From Ectocarpus siliculosus (Eukaryota; Sar; Phaeophyceae; Ectocarpales; Ectocarpaceae), in the NCBI GenBank assembly GCA_000310025.1, contig FN648578.1, positions 126,001-140,760 of the forward strand: a stretch of DNA of 14,760 bases. The letters are read 5' to 3'. The translations under genes were made by a program, and so were the position numbers. The notes under the pieces were generated by a model, which saw only the letters and a program-made list of their open reading frames with translations, searched no databases and was not told the origin of the DNA. Numbering within the stretch: the first letter of the stretch is position 1; the number at the start of each line of letters is the position of its first letter. Shown here in pieces: positions 7,781 to 14,760 of the stretch.

Positions 7781-9105
7781 CTCATGGGGGCCCATGAGGC
7801 ACTATGAGGAACCATGAGGTCGCATGAGCTACTATGAGAACAGGGTCATGGGGTCCCATGTACTCCCACGAGATAGGCCATGGGGCACCACGAGAGCATT
7901 TCCGTGTCAGCCCATGGCATGCCATGGCCGATCTCATGGGACTTTGGGAATAGTGAACCCATGGTGCACCATGAGGAGACATGGGGATATAAAACTGAAA
8001 ACAAAAATAATTATGAAAATAAAAGTGAAGTATCGGACCTCATGGTGTACCATGGGCGACCATGGCGCACCACGGTTAAAAAAATACAGAAAAACAAAAA
8101 AATGGAAAGTTTTTTTTTGTTAAACAATCTCATGGGGTACCACGAACGCCCATGAGTCTACCAAACCTCCCATAGTGCACCACGAGGACCCATGGTCACT
8201 CACGGCGGATCATAAGATATTGGAAAATAATCTTGAATAAACAAAATATAATTATGCCAAATATCCTTGAGTAAAATGGCCATGGTGCCCCATGAGATTT
8301 CTCATGAGATTCTCATGAGATCTATGGAAAATGTGTGTCAAGGGGCCTCATGGTGCGCCGTGGTGAACCATGGTGTTTCATGGTAGGTCATGGTGGGTCA
8401 TGAGATCCACAACAACTAAAAAAGAGATATTTTAGCGTCCCCATGGGCGCCCATGAGAATGTAATGGTGTCTCATGTCCTCCCATGGCACCCCCTGGAGT
8501 ATTATGAGACAGCCATCTCATGGTATCCTATGGCACCCTATGGTGTGTCATGGGGTAAGTCTCATTGTATGTCATGAGACCCCATGGTGTCCCATGGGGC
8601 ACCACGAGACACCATATTGATTCTCATGGGCGCCCATGAGATAACGGCATTTTGGCAATAAGTTTTTTTTGTTATCTCATCGAGACCCCATGGTGACACC
8701 ATGGGGCACCACGAGAGACCACATTGAATCTCATGGGCGCCCATGAGATAACAGCATTTTGGCAATAATTTAATTTTTGTTATCTCACGAGACCCCATGG
8801 TGTCCCATGGGGCACCACGAGAGACCACATTGAATCTCATGGGCGCCCATGAGATAACGGCATTTTGGCAATAAATTTTTTTTGTTATCTCACGAGACCC
8901 CATGGTGTCCCATGGGGCACCACGAGACACCATATTGATTATCATGGGCGCCCATGAGATAACGGCATGTTGGCGATAAGTTTTTGACGGCATCTCACGG
9001 GCCCCATGGGGCACCACGAGATACCATGGGCTGTTATGGGCCACGCCATGACGCCCATGGTCCACCATGATCACAAAAGAATCGTCTTATTGGTGCACCA
9101 TGGTT
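7781..9105. repeat. CATG-saturated palindromic repeat tract
   Basis: Counting by hand I find about 59 CATG tetramers in this 1.3 kb, against about 5 expected by chance. They occur mainly as CCATGG, CTCATGAG-like or CATGGGCNCCATG dyads, often 9-12 bp apart. Blocks of them alternate with A/T-rich spacers (about 7990-8035, 8080-8130, 8215-8275). The left edge AAAAAA..GATATTATAGCGT + CATG dyad (7761-7798) recurs at 8418-8457 with few changes, showing a higher-order repeat of about 655 bp. The tract ends near 9105, about 80 bp before the next element. All frames through it are by-products of the repeat. I do not recognise the family. Confidence 0.85.
8576..9030 (+). repeat. 105-107 bp tandem satellite, four full units plus a partial
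   Basis: Units start at 8576, 8682, 8789 and 8894, with a partial fifth at 8999, so lengths are 106, 107, 105 and 105 bp. Each full unit contains three inverted repeats. First is CCCCATGG-(4 nt)-CCATGGGG, with a variant loop in unit 2. Second is a perfect dyad centred on GGGCGCCC: 20 bp in unit 1 (8622-8641), 22 bp in units 2 and 3 (8728-8749, 8834-8855) and 16 bp in unit 4 (8942-8957). Third is TGAGATAAC paired with GTTATCTCA across a loop of about 25 nt containing a T run; unit 4 has lost this one. Units 2 and 3 are closest to each other. Confidence 0.92.
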
Positions 9106-9184
9106 GTTAGGGTATTGTAAGATAAGCGCCTGTGGACGGCGACGTCTTAAGACAAGTTTCAGAAAAAAATACATGAGTAGCTTG

Positions 9185-9187
9185 TAA
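9185..9187 (+). repeat. Target site duplication TAA (left)
   Basis: TAA directly before the left terminal inverted repeat, matched by TAA at 10426-10428 in the same orientation. Confidence 0.75.
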
Positions 9188-9222
9188 GGGCGTGTATTAA
9201 CGAAGTGCCGAAAATCAAAATC
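9188..9222 (+). repeat. Left terminal inverted repeat, 35 bp
   Basis: Begins GGGCGTGTATTAACG and ends in AAAATCAAAATC. It is an exact reverse complement of 10391-10425. Beyond it the similarity continues imperfectly through further AAAATC copies to 9251. Confidence 0.95.
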
Positions 9223-9361
9223 CGAATGGGCGCAAAATCAAAATCAAAATGCGTTATCGTGGAAAACTGAAAAAAGAGGGTCGTGTAGGTCAACGAGGAT
9301 AGGAGACAGATGAGGCAAAAAATCAAAAATACCTGGCACCAGGGGAAGAGCCAGCAACGCA

Positions 9362-9985
9362 GCGGTGATTTTTCTAGGGTGCGTTTTACGCTCTTCTGTT
9401 CACGTGTTAGCCGATATCTCGCCAAATACTCAACAAGTTACCTCAAGAAAGGTATCCGGAAAGAGCTGGAAACATGGGCTGTTGGGCAATGCCAAGGTTT
9501 GGGGCCGTGAGGTGCCGAATGCGCCGTAAGAAAAAGGTTGTGTTGAAGCAAAAATGCCAACGGTTGCGAGCGGTCACTTCAAGTTGGGTGTTTTGGGCCG
9601 CCACGGGTTGTGATATCCACCAATAACTTCCCGAAGAAGGAAGCAACAGCAACAGCAACGCCACGCGGCAGGAGGTACGTCTCTTCTCCATCTTTCAAGC
9701 CCAAGGTCTGCTACCGTGGAGTACCGTGCGTGTAGGGAAAAAAGTTTTGGTTGACCCTAAAAAATCCACGTCAGAGAGCGGATAGTTCAAGTTCGCGCCG
9801 AATGTCTGCTCACAGTTTAGTTTTTCAGCGATAACTCTTCGAAGGAGGAAGCAACAGCATTAGCAATGCCACGCGACGGGAGGTAGCTTTACCCACCATC
9901 TGCCTCGTACAAGGTTAGATGCCTTGGGGTATCGTGAGTGTGGAGAAAAAAGGTTGCAACTACCCTCTCCCGCACGGAACAGCCC
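9362..9985 (+). repeat. Three diverged 208-bp tandem units inside the transposon
   Basis: Unit starts share GCGG at 9362, 9570 and 9778. The later marker CCGTGAGG / CCGTGGAG / CCTTGGGG followed by an A-run recurs at 9505, 9714 and 9922. The block ATAACTTCCCGAAGAAGGAAGC at 9623 recurs with changes at 9831. Spacing is 208-209 bp throughout, so the units are in register despite clear divergence; units 2 and 3 are most alike. No conserved reading frame is obvious. Confidence 0.75.
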
Positions 9986-10390
9986 GAAAAAGCCGCGCAA
10001 CCCTGTTCTGATCGTCAGTCCGTTCACCGCTTGTCACGATCGGCATTTTCTCCTCGAGTACCCAACGAGCCGGCCCGTTTTGTGGCTTGCCGGCGAGCAG
10101 AGTCTTCTGGCTACAAATAATGGCCATGTTGTCGGTGGTAGGGTGCCGATAGCCCCTCTATAAGCAGTGTGCAGCAGGTCGTGTCGTACACTTGCTTTGC
10201 AGCGGCCTCGCGGCAGGTGCTCCAAGCCTTCGAAGTCTTGAACTCCTCTCCTCTTTGATTTTGATTTTGATAAAAAAAGTCCCCCGGGGACTTCTTCCCA
10301 GACAGACGAACTTCTCAAAAATCAAAGGGCGTCGTCAGGAGGTAGCAGATATTCGACCAATCAGATCTCGATTTTGATTTTGATTTTTTC

Positions 10391-10425
10391 GATTTTGATT
10401 TTCGGCACTTCGTTAATACACGCCC
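10391..10425 (-). repeat. Right terminal inverted repeat, 35 bp
   Basis: Exact reverse complement of 9188-9222, ending AATACACGCCC. Preceded by GATTTT hexamers from 10370. Confidence 0.95.
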
Positions 10426-10428
10426 TAA
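10426..10428 (+). repeat. Target site duplication TAA (right)
   Basis: TAA directly after the right inverted repeat, matching 9185-9187. Confidence 0.75.
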
Positions 10429-10585
10429 ATCTGTAAATGTGTCTATCGCTCCGAGTCTAAGACCATTTCCTACACACACACCTGATTTCCCGGATCGCAT
10501 TATTCCGGCTGGAAAAAAGTCCGGCCGTTCTTATCGTGACCCGAATTTCCTAGGCGGACTCTTGGGGGGTGTACAACAACACAAC

Positions 10586-11420
10586 AACCTTGACCACCTT
10601 TTCATCGAGTGCGACCGGAGTTCTTGACGTGCCGCTCCCCGTAAAGCGCTCCCATCAACCCTTCGCTGAAGGACTTTTTATTCTGCACGCTGGCTGTTGA
10701 TGGTCGCTCGGCACGCGTCCCTAAAAAAGAACGTATCGCATGACACCAAGCATGGAGAGGCCGCAACAGGCCAAACCGCCACGTGACAGGAAAAAGAGCC
10801 GTTTTTTGTCAGAGAGGGGAGGACACCGCAACCGATTCCTCGCTCCCTAGGCCACCGATAAAAGCCAGACTGGTCCGGGCGTGCTCTCTGTTCCGTGGTC
10901 TCTCCCGGAGTAGATTGTATCGGTCGCTCATTAATCTAATCATTCGAAATCGTCGTCTGCGTGTGCACAAGCTGTCTGTAGAATTTTGTTTCCAGGCAGC
11001 AAGCAGTCTATTCTCAATTTTTCACAGTTCGGAAAAGCAACGGGCACCACGCGCATGCTTATCCCCGTCGATGGAGAGTATCTTGGTCCCCACACAAAAT
11101 ATACTCCGGGAGAGACCACGGAACAGAGAGCACGCCCGGACCGGCCCGGTTTCGATCGGTGGCCTAGGGAGCGAGGAATCGGTTCGGGTGTCCTCCCCTC
11201 CCTGACAAAAAGCGGCTCTTTTTCCTGTCACGTGGCGGTTTGGCCTGTTGCGGCGGCCTTGGTGTCATGCGATAGTTCTTTTTTAGGGACGCGTGCCGAG
11301 CGACTATCAACAGCCAGCGTGCAGAATAGAAAGTCCTTCAGCGAAGGGTTGATGGGAGCGCTATACGGGAGCGGCACGTCAAGAACTCCGGTCGCACTCG
11401 ATGAAAATGTGGTCAGGGTT
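10586..11420. mobile_element. Foldback element or inverted duplication with ~320-bp arms
   Basis: The left arm (10586-10912) and right arm (11102-11420) are reverse complements at roughly 94% identity by eye. The main difference is an insertion of about 8 bp (CATGGAGA-like) near 10750 in the left arm. The unrelated spacer is 189 bp (10913-11101). Transcripts would fold into a very long hairpin. Weak similarity may continue outside both arms (GTCCGG..CCGTTCTT near 10517 against its complement near 11570), so true ends and a target duplication could not be set. It may be a foldback or MITE-type element, or two insertions of one repeat in opposite orientation. No transposase frame is present. 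Confidence 0.8.
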
Positions 11421-11443
11421 GAACAAAATGCCGAAATTGGAAA

Positions 11444-11700
11444 GTGCTGTTTCTCACGAAAGGAAGTCAGGTGTACGGAATCAGCAGCCTACCACAAGAA
11501 CAAGACCCCCAATCGACAGATAAATCAGACTTCGGTTCAAAGAACGGACTTCGGTCGAAGAACGGTCCGGAGCCGTCACCGCATTTCAATTCCGAGAAAA
11601 CAACGGAAAGAAAAGCAAGCAACACGGATGACATTATCTGGGAACACCTCACGTACAGGCGCCCGAAAAACCTCCAACTCTCCGTCGCTTCTGGCGCAGG
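11444..11700 (+). CDS. Possible exon ending at a strong donor, unknown product
   Basis: The frame from 11444 (alternative start) reads, after the first residues, GISSLPQEQDPQSTDKSDFG, then NGPEPSPHFNSEKTTERKAS and IIWEHLTYRRPKNLQLSVAS. It reaches GCGCAG/GTAAGC, a near-consensus donor with GT at 11701-11702, before stopping at 11710. The hydrophilic, Ser/Glu/Lys-rich composition is protein-like. A small tandem copy of ACTTCGGT..AAGAACGG (11529-11565) lies inside. A second plus frame (10986-11774) covers the same bases and is the longest in the window, but it includes the foldback arm and starts at TTG. The antisense frame is also open for 132 codons. Frame choice rests on the donor. Confidence 0.25.
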
Positions 11701-11710
11701 TAAGCCGTAA

Positions 11711-12612
11711 GCCCCTACATTGGCGCGTACATTCTGCTGGTACCTGCCAGGCACAGACGTTGCCGTATCTTTAGGGTGTGTAGCAGCACGGTGCCCCCAT
11801 AGGACCAAACCGAAACCCTTTCGTCGTCGGAGAGAGAACGAGCCCTTTCGTTGACACACAACCACACGCGCCGGAATGCTTGTGACATCCTACCTGGTGT
11901 ATACCTTGGAGGCTATCCCTCGCCTCCTCACACACGCCCGAAACCACTCACATACATACGCAGCACTATGTTAGTGGATAGACGGACAGGCATCAGCAGT
12001 AGGGATGGAAGAGAACAGGAAGAATGAGAAAAAGGCGCGACACATGTAGTGGTCAAAGAAGAAGACATAAAAATCTGCACGAAGGCGAGGTGGGTACTCT
12101 AGGGTCCATAGGGTGGTCGGTGACGTACAGCAGTACTGCTGTACTGCTGTACATGTGAACGCCCCCAGCAGCAACACGCACCCGCCCGTGTAACTTGTGT
12201 CCCTGCCGGTACCCTCTCTCTAGATATGTGTATGGCGGTGTACATATCCAGCTTTGTTATTCCCGTGTGCACTGAGGTTCTTGCTGCTGCTGCTCTCTCA
12301 ACAACAGCGAGCACACGCGGACAAGCGTGACCTTGAAGCGCAGGTAGTAGCTGACCTCCCACAGGGGGAGTCGAGAGCTCCCCAAACGTGTAGTGGTAAA
12401 ATCGTTGCGAGGATAGTAGTATAGGAAAGAAGTTTGCACGGGGAGGATCCTCTCCCCATCCCTCTCTACGCTCGACAGCTAGAGTATGTTTGTGTTTTTT
12501 TTCGCTAGTGTAAGAGCGCGTGACAGCAGACTCGAGTACACTACTTGTACACCGCTCCAAAGATAGAGGCATGCGATGCATACATTGAAACAGGCGGCAC
12601 CCCTCCGCAAGG
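11711..12612. other. Stretch without a confident gene
   Basis: A 204-codon minus frame (12099-12713) spans much of this. It has no recognisable domain and runs through a palindrome, so I do not call it. The rest shows only short frames and purine- or pyrimidine-rich tracts. Confidence 0.4.
12125..12152. repeat. 20-bp perfect palindrome with adjoining direct repeat
   Basis: GTACAGCAGTACTGCTGTAC at 12125-12144 is self-complementary and is followed by a further TGCTGTAC. GTACTGCTGTA-like strings recur near 13412. Such GTAC/CAGTAC words are common in some brown algal genomes as I recall, which is part of why I lean that way. Confidence 0.85.
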
Positions 12613-13017
12613 GTGATGGAACATAACCTAGATGCACCTCCTCGATCAACCACCACGGACAGGTTAGAAAAGTCATGGCCAGGTGACGGGAGTCTGTGCG
12701 TAACCGCGATCATCTACAAACGGAAACCACGATGTCTACAGCTCATGCTGTTGGAGGAGTGGGGAGATGACACAAGCGCTTCGACGGGCAAGCCAGGTAT
12801 TGTGTTTATCTCCCACAGCTGCAATTGCAATTCATTGTGCAACGTGGGTCTGCTTAACGTATACTATGCTGTAGCAAGACACGAACACTGAATGTGCATG
12901 GGATAATAAGCGTAAGCGGTTGCACCGGCAGAGCTCGAAGTATTTTAGATGCTCTACATACCAAGCTCTCCCGCGACATCGCTGCTCCGACGCAATGGAA
13001 CTCTCTTCTTTTCATTT

Positions 13018-13028
13018 GGGGGGGGGGG
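13018..13028 (+). repeat. G11 homopolymer
   Basis: Eleven G residues followed by AGGGGG. It is G-quadruplex-prone and can pair with the C11 run at 13264-13274. Confidence 0.85.
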
Positions 13029-13225
13029 AGGGGGACGACTCGAGCGGGAAGAGCGAGGTGCACGAGAACAACTCAACTTATGCCTTCACTAGTTAAATGA
13101 TAGGACCGGCAGTAGTAGCGTTGGAGTGTTGTATGAGCCCACCCGCACCTCCTTTCACCATCACCGTATGTATACTCGTGTACATGGGGAAGGGAACATA
13201 AACGGCGTGAGGGTGCTTCGCGGGG

Positions 13226-13255
13226 CTTCCGCCCTCGCTGCTTCCGCCCTCGCTG
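13226..13255 (+). repeat. 15-bp exact tandem duplication
   Basis: CTTCCGCCCTCGCTG occurs twice in a row (13226-13240 and 13241-13255), just before the C11 run. Confidence 0.9.
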
Positions 13256-13263
13256 TTTCCCTG

Positions 13264-13274
13264 CCCCCCCCCCC
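13264..13274 (+). repeat. C11 homopolymer
   Basis: Eleven C residues, complementary to the G11 run 235 bp upstream. Confidence 0.85.
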
Positions 13275-13495
13275 GGCATGATATGCGTGTATCATACGTC
13301 TGCATATCATTTTGTAGGGCAATTCGGGAGTTGTTCCGGAAGAACTAATCATAGGAGTAGAAATTTGGAGATGTCCGTCCTCCCACCAATCACGTGTCGA
13401 AAACGTACTTATGTACTGCTGTAGGACATCATGTAGGAGGGAGGTACTGTAGCTGATTGTCTGACGGTCACGCTGGCGAGAGGGTGTGGCGGGCG

Positions 13496-13521
13496 ACAGA
13501 CTTACAGCACAGACTTACAGC
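13496..13521 (+). repeat. 13-bp exact tandem duplication
   Basis: ACAGACTTACAGC occurs twice without a gap, followed by ACAGC. Confidence 0.9.
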
Positions 13522-14090
13522 ACAGCAGTGCATGAGACCGCTGTTCGGACAAAGGGCAGCGAAAGGCATGCGTTGTAGTAGGCGTCGGGTTCGACTGTCA
13601 TGGGCGGTTGCCTTCTGGCGGCAGCACAACAAGCAAACGAGGCGACACAGCAGTTGAACGTGCTCTGCTGTAATCTGCAGTTTGGTCTTCGAGCTTGCCA
13701 CACAGATGGAGGCCCTCCTCAAACAGAGACAGCAAGACGCACACACACTGCCGTAGGCCAAAGGGCGGCTAAGTACCCACATACGAGGCGTCGGGGGCTG
13801 TTATTGTAGCCCGTTGCCGTTGCTACTAGCTTAAGCTAGGGGGGCACGTGTCGCACATTATCACAACACCACGGAAGCAGCTGATTAATCAAAGATGGAT
13901 GGTAGGTTTGTCCACACCAAACAAAACTTGAACTCGTCCCCGGGCTGCCCAGCAGCAGTCAGTCCTGCGTCCACGGGAGACTGCTGTGGACGGGTGATGT
14001 GTGAGCCTATGCAGTGGCAGTGGTGGCCTCTGCCTGAGGTTCCTTCTATAGTTATCTACGTCTCCTCAACTCTCTCTCTACCCCGCTTAG
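13522..14090. other. Sparse stretch, possible intron upstream of an exon
   Basis: A TGCAG acceptor-like site near 13680 precedes a short frame (ELATQMEALLKQRQQD), which could be a small coiled-coil exon but stops within about 25 codons. Directly before 14091 lies CTCTCTCTACCCCGCTTAG, a good pyrimidine tract and acceptor. Frames at 13600-13809 and 13895-14221 have no recognisable domain. Confidence 0.35.
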
Positions 14091-14349
14091 GGTTAGCGCT
14101 TCGCGGGAATTATGTCAAAAGTATTGTTTGGAAGCGGCGAGACCCTTCCATGTTCATATGGATGTTTACGATCATTCGAGGCAGCGTAATATCGCTGTGT
14201 GCCTCACCCCAGGGAGGTTAGACATGCATAGCGCTACGAAGAGACCCACACACTCTATCGGTCCGCTTGCGTTTGAGGATGTCAATGTATGGGGTGTAAT
14301 TTTATCGACGGCGTTCGAGGTTCGAGAGTGTATACGGAGCGCAACATGA
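14091..14349 (+). CDS. Candidate exon, unknown product
   Basis: A strong acceptor (CT-rich tract, CCCCGCTTAG ending 14090) is followed by a frame, one base then codons from 14092, open to TGA 14347-14349. It reads VSASRELCQKYCLEAARPFH, then VHMDVYDHSRQRNIAVCLTP and THSIGPLAFEDVNVWGVIL. This is among the most protein-like frames in the window, with balanced charge and spaced aromatic residues, but I recognise no family. The frame is also open upstream to 14038 with poorer composition, which fits an acceptor at 14090. It may be a last exon, or it may splice at an internal GT (for example near 14296). No partner exon could be joined in phase. Confidence 0.38.
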
Positions 14350-14565
14350 CCGACCGCGTTCGAGGGGCTATAGAGCACCATGAACGAAAACTGTACACGC
14401 GTGACTGGGTGTCAGCGTTTCTGTAAGCTCGCTGTGTGATGAGGGTTTGTCCTGTGTACTCCTGTGTAGTCCCACACGATCGCCCTGCTTCGGGCTGATG
14501 TTTTTTACCATGCGGCCAATCTTTGCCCTTCGTCTATTCTAATCATTCTGCCACAATGTATACAG
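14350..14565. other. Probable non-coding gap with intron-like end
   Basis: No open frame of note. The last 40 bases (CTATTCTAATCATTCTGCC .. TATACAG) contain a branch-site-like CTAAT and end in a CAG acceptor at 14565. Confidence 0.4.
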
Positions 14566-14760
14566 GCCAGCTCCATGGCCAGGGCTGGCGTCGCTTTGGC
14601 CGCCGCTTCGAATTGTGGTTGGGGGATACACGTGGAAAGAGGCGACGCGAAATCTTTGAGGCCGCGTCTGCGGGAAGCGTCTGGGCAAGGTGCGAGATTG
14701 AAGACCGTTTCCCAGTTCAAGGAAGGCTGGATCACGCTTGTTGCAGGAGTACACTAGTCT
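14566..14760 (+). CDS. Partial exon running off the window, unknown product
   Basis: After the TATACAG acceptor (AG 14564-14565), two bases then codons from 14568 stay open to the window end: QLHGQGWRRFGRRFELWLGD, then KRRREIFEAASAGSVWARCE and IEDRFPVQGRLDHACC. An ATG in the same frame at 14556 (codons MYTG) gives an alternative, unspliced start; the frame is open back to about 14502. Composition (Arg, Trp and Glu well mixed) favours this over another plus frame that ends at 14755-14757 and over the open minus-strand frame at 14505-14735. The rest of the exon lies beyond this window. No domain recognised. Confidence 0.35.

Larger units (their letters stand above)
9188..10425. mobile_element. 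Non-autonomous DNA transposon, PIF/Harbinger-like
   Basis: The 1,238-bp element has perfect 35-bp terminal inverted repeats beginning GGGCGTGTATTAACG and a TAA duplication at both ends. A 3-bp TWA target duplication with G-rich repeat ends is typical of the PIF/Harbinger superfamily. Arrays of AAAATC hexamers lie just inside both ends (9210-9251 and, inverted, 10370-10400) and may be transposase-binding or subterminal repeats. The interior has three diverged 208-bp tandem units and a hairpin at 10277-10293 (AAGTCCCC-C-GGGGACTT). No frame exceeds about 94 codons and none resembles a transposase, so it would depend on an enzyme encoded elsewhere. Intact ends suggest a fairly recent insertion. 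The superfamily call is from TSD and ends only. Confidence 0.82.
12613..13495. other. Sparse stretch; one weak plus frame (12613-12891)
   Basis: A 92-codon ATG frame at 12613-12891 begins MMEHNLDAPPRSTTTDRLEK. It has no recognisable domain, and the minus strand is open opposite its start. The remainder holds the G11/C11 tracts and a 15-bp duplication listed separately. I see no gene I can support. Confidence 0.35.

Noticed and set aside
8418-8457. Tc1/mariner-type TA target at the TIR element or a terminal repeat for the CATG tract
   Set aside because: For the TIR element, TA does not align with equal ends whereas TAA does. For the CATG tract the repeated edge is direct, not inverted, and no matching right end was found near 9105.
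8576-9030. Possible CRISPR array
   Set aside because: Whole units repeat in tandem with no unique spacers, the unit is over 100 bp and the context is eukaryotic.
8562-9074. A 170-codon minus-strand frame encoding a repeated peptide across the satellite
   Set aside because: Units are 105, 105, 106 and 107 bp, so the frame slips between units and the repeated peptide is read in a different phase in one of them. The openness comes from the repeat, not from selection on protein.
10783-11231. Two frames encoding nearly the same peptide on opposite strands
   Set aside because: They are the two arms of the foldback, both start at GTG, and their similarity follows from the inverted DNA repeat. No start or domain supports a protein.
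10986-11774. The longest frame in the window, 262 codons on plus
   Set aside because: It starts at TTG, passes through the foldback right arm, and has no recognisable domain. A different frame fits the donor at 11701 better.
12099-12713. A 204-codon minus-strand frame
   Set aside because: It runs through the GTAC palindrome into low-complexity sequence, with no domain and no splice context.
14300-14370. GTTCGAG strings suggesting a tRNA B box
   Set aside because: No matching A box, acceptor stem or cloverleaf can be drawn; the strings are small local repeats.

Overview
This window reads as nuclear DNA of a eukaryote, not a bacterium, phage or organelle. No long, tightly packed reading frames exist: the longest is 262 codons with a non-ATG start, and it runs through a repeat arm. 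The frames that look most protein-like are short and bounded by pyrimidine-rich/AG acceptors and GTRAGT-type donors. Transposon-like and satellite-like repeats fill about a quarter of the window. The (AT)n tract and the GTAC/CAGTAC-type palindromes remind me of brown algae (stramenopiles). That placement is only a leaning; nothing here proves it.

Layout. 1-193: possible end of an exon with a SAP-like helical motif. 194-5340: mostly non-coding, with a cluster of CAGGGTA-type palindromes (754-933), an (AT)n microsatellite (2202-2222) and a diverged ~0.4 kb direct duplication (3152-3530 and 4181-4580), each copy holding a TATAAA. 5341-7070: the most gene-like part, with a candidate two-exon start of a gene (5363-5730) and short exon-like frames on both strands (6021-6221 plus, 6180-6443 minus, 6761-6895 plus). 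No product is recognised for any of them.

7781-11420 is a repeat cluster and the most striking part. It starts with a 1.3 kb tract extremely rich in CATG (about 59 by hand count), which becomes a 105-107 bp tandem satellite whose units each carry three nested inverted repeats. After an 82-bp gap comes a complete 1,238-bp element (9188-10425) with perfect 35-bp terminal inverted repeats and a TAA duplication on each side, typical of non-autonomous PIF/Harbinger elements; inside it are three diverged tandem units of 208 bp. After another 160 bp comes a foldback structure with two ~320-bp inverted arms around a 189-bp spacer (10586-11420).

11421-14760: sparse sequence with a possible exon ending at a strong donor (11444-11700), small palindromes and duplications, a G11/C11 pair, and two exon-like frames near the end (14091-14346 and 14566 to the window edge). 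No functional pathway can be reconstructed. Any genes are small, spliced and unrecognised, and the repeats dominate the biology that can be read from sequence alone.
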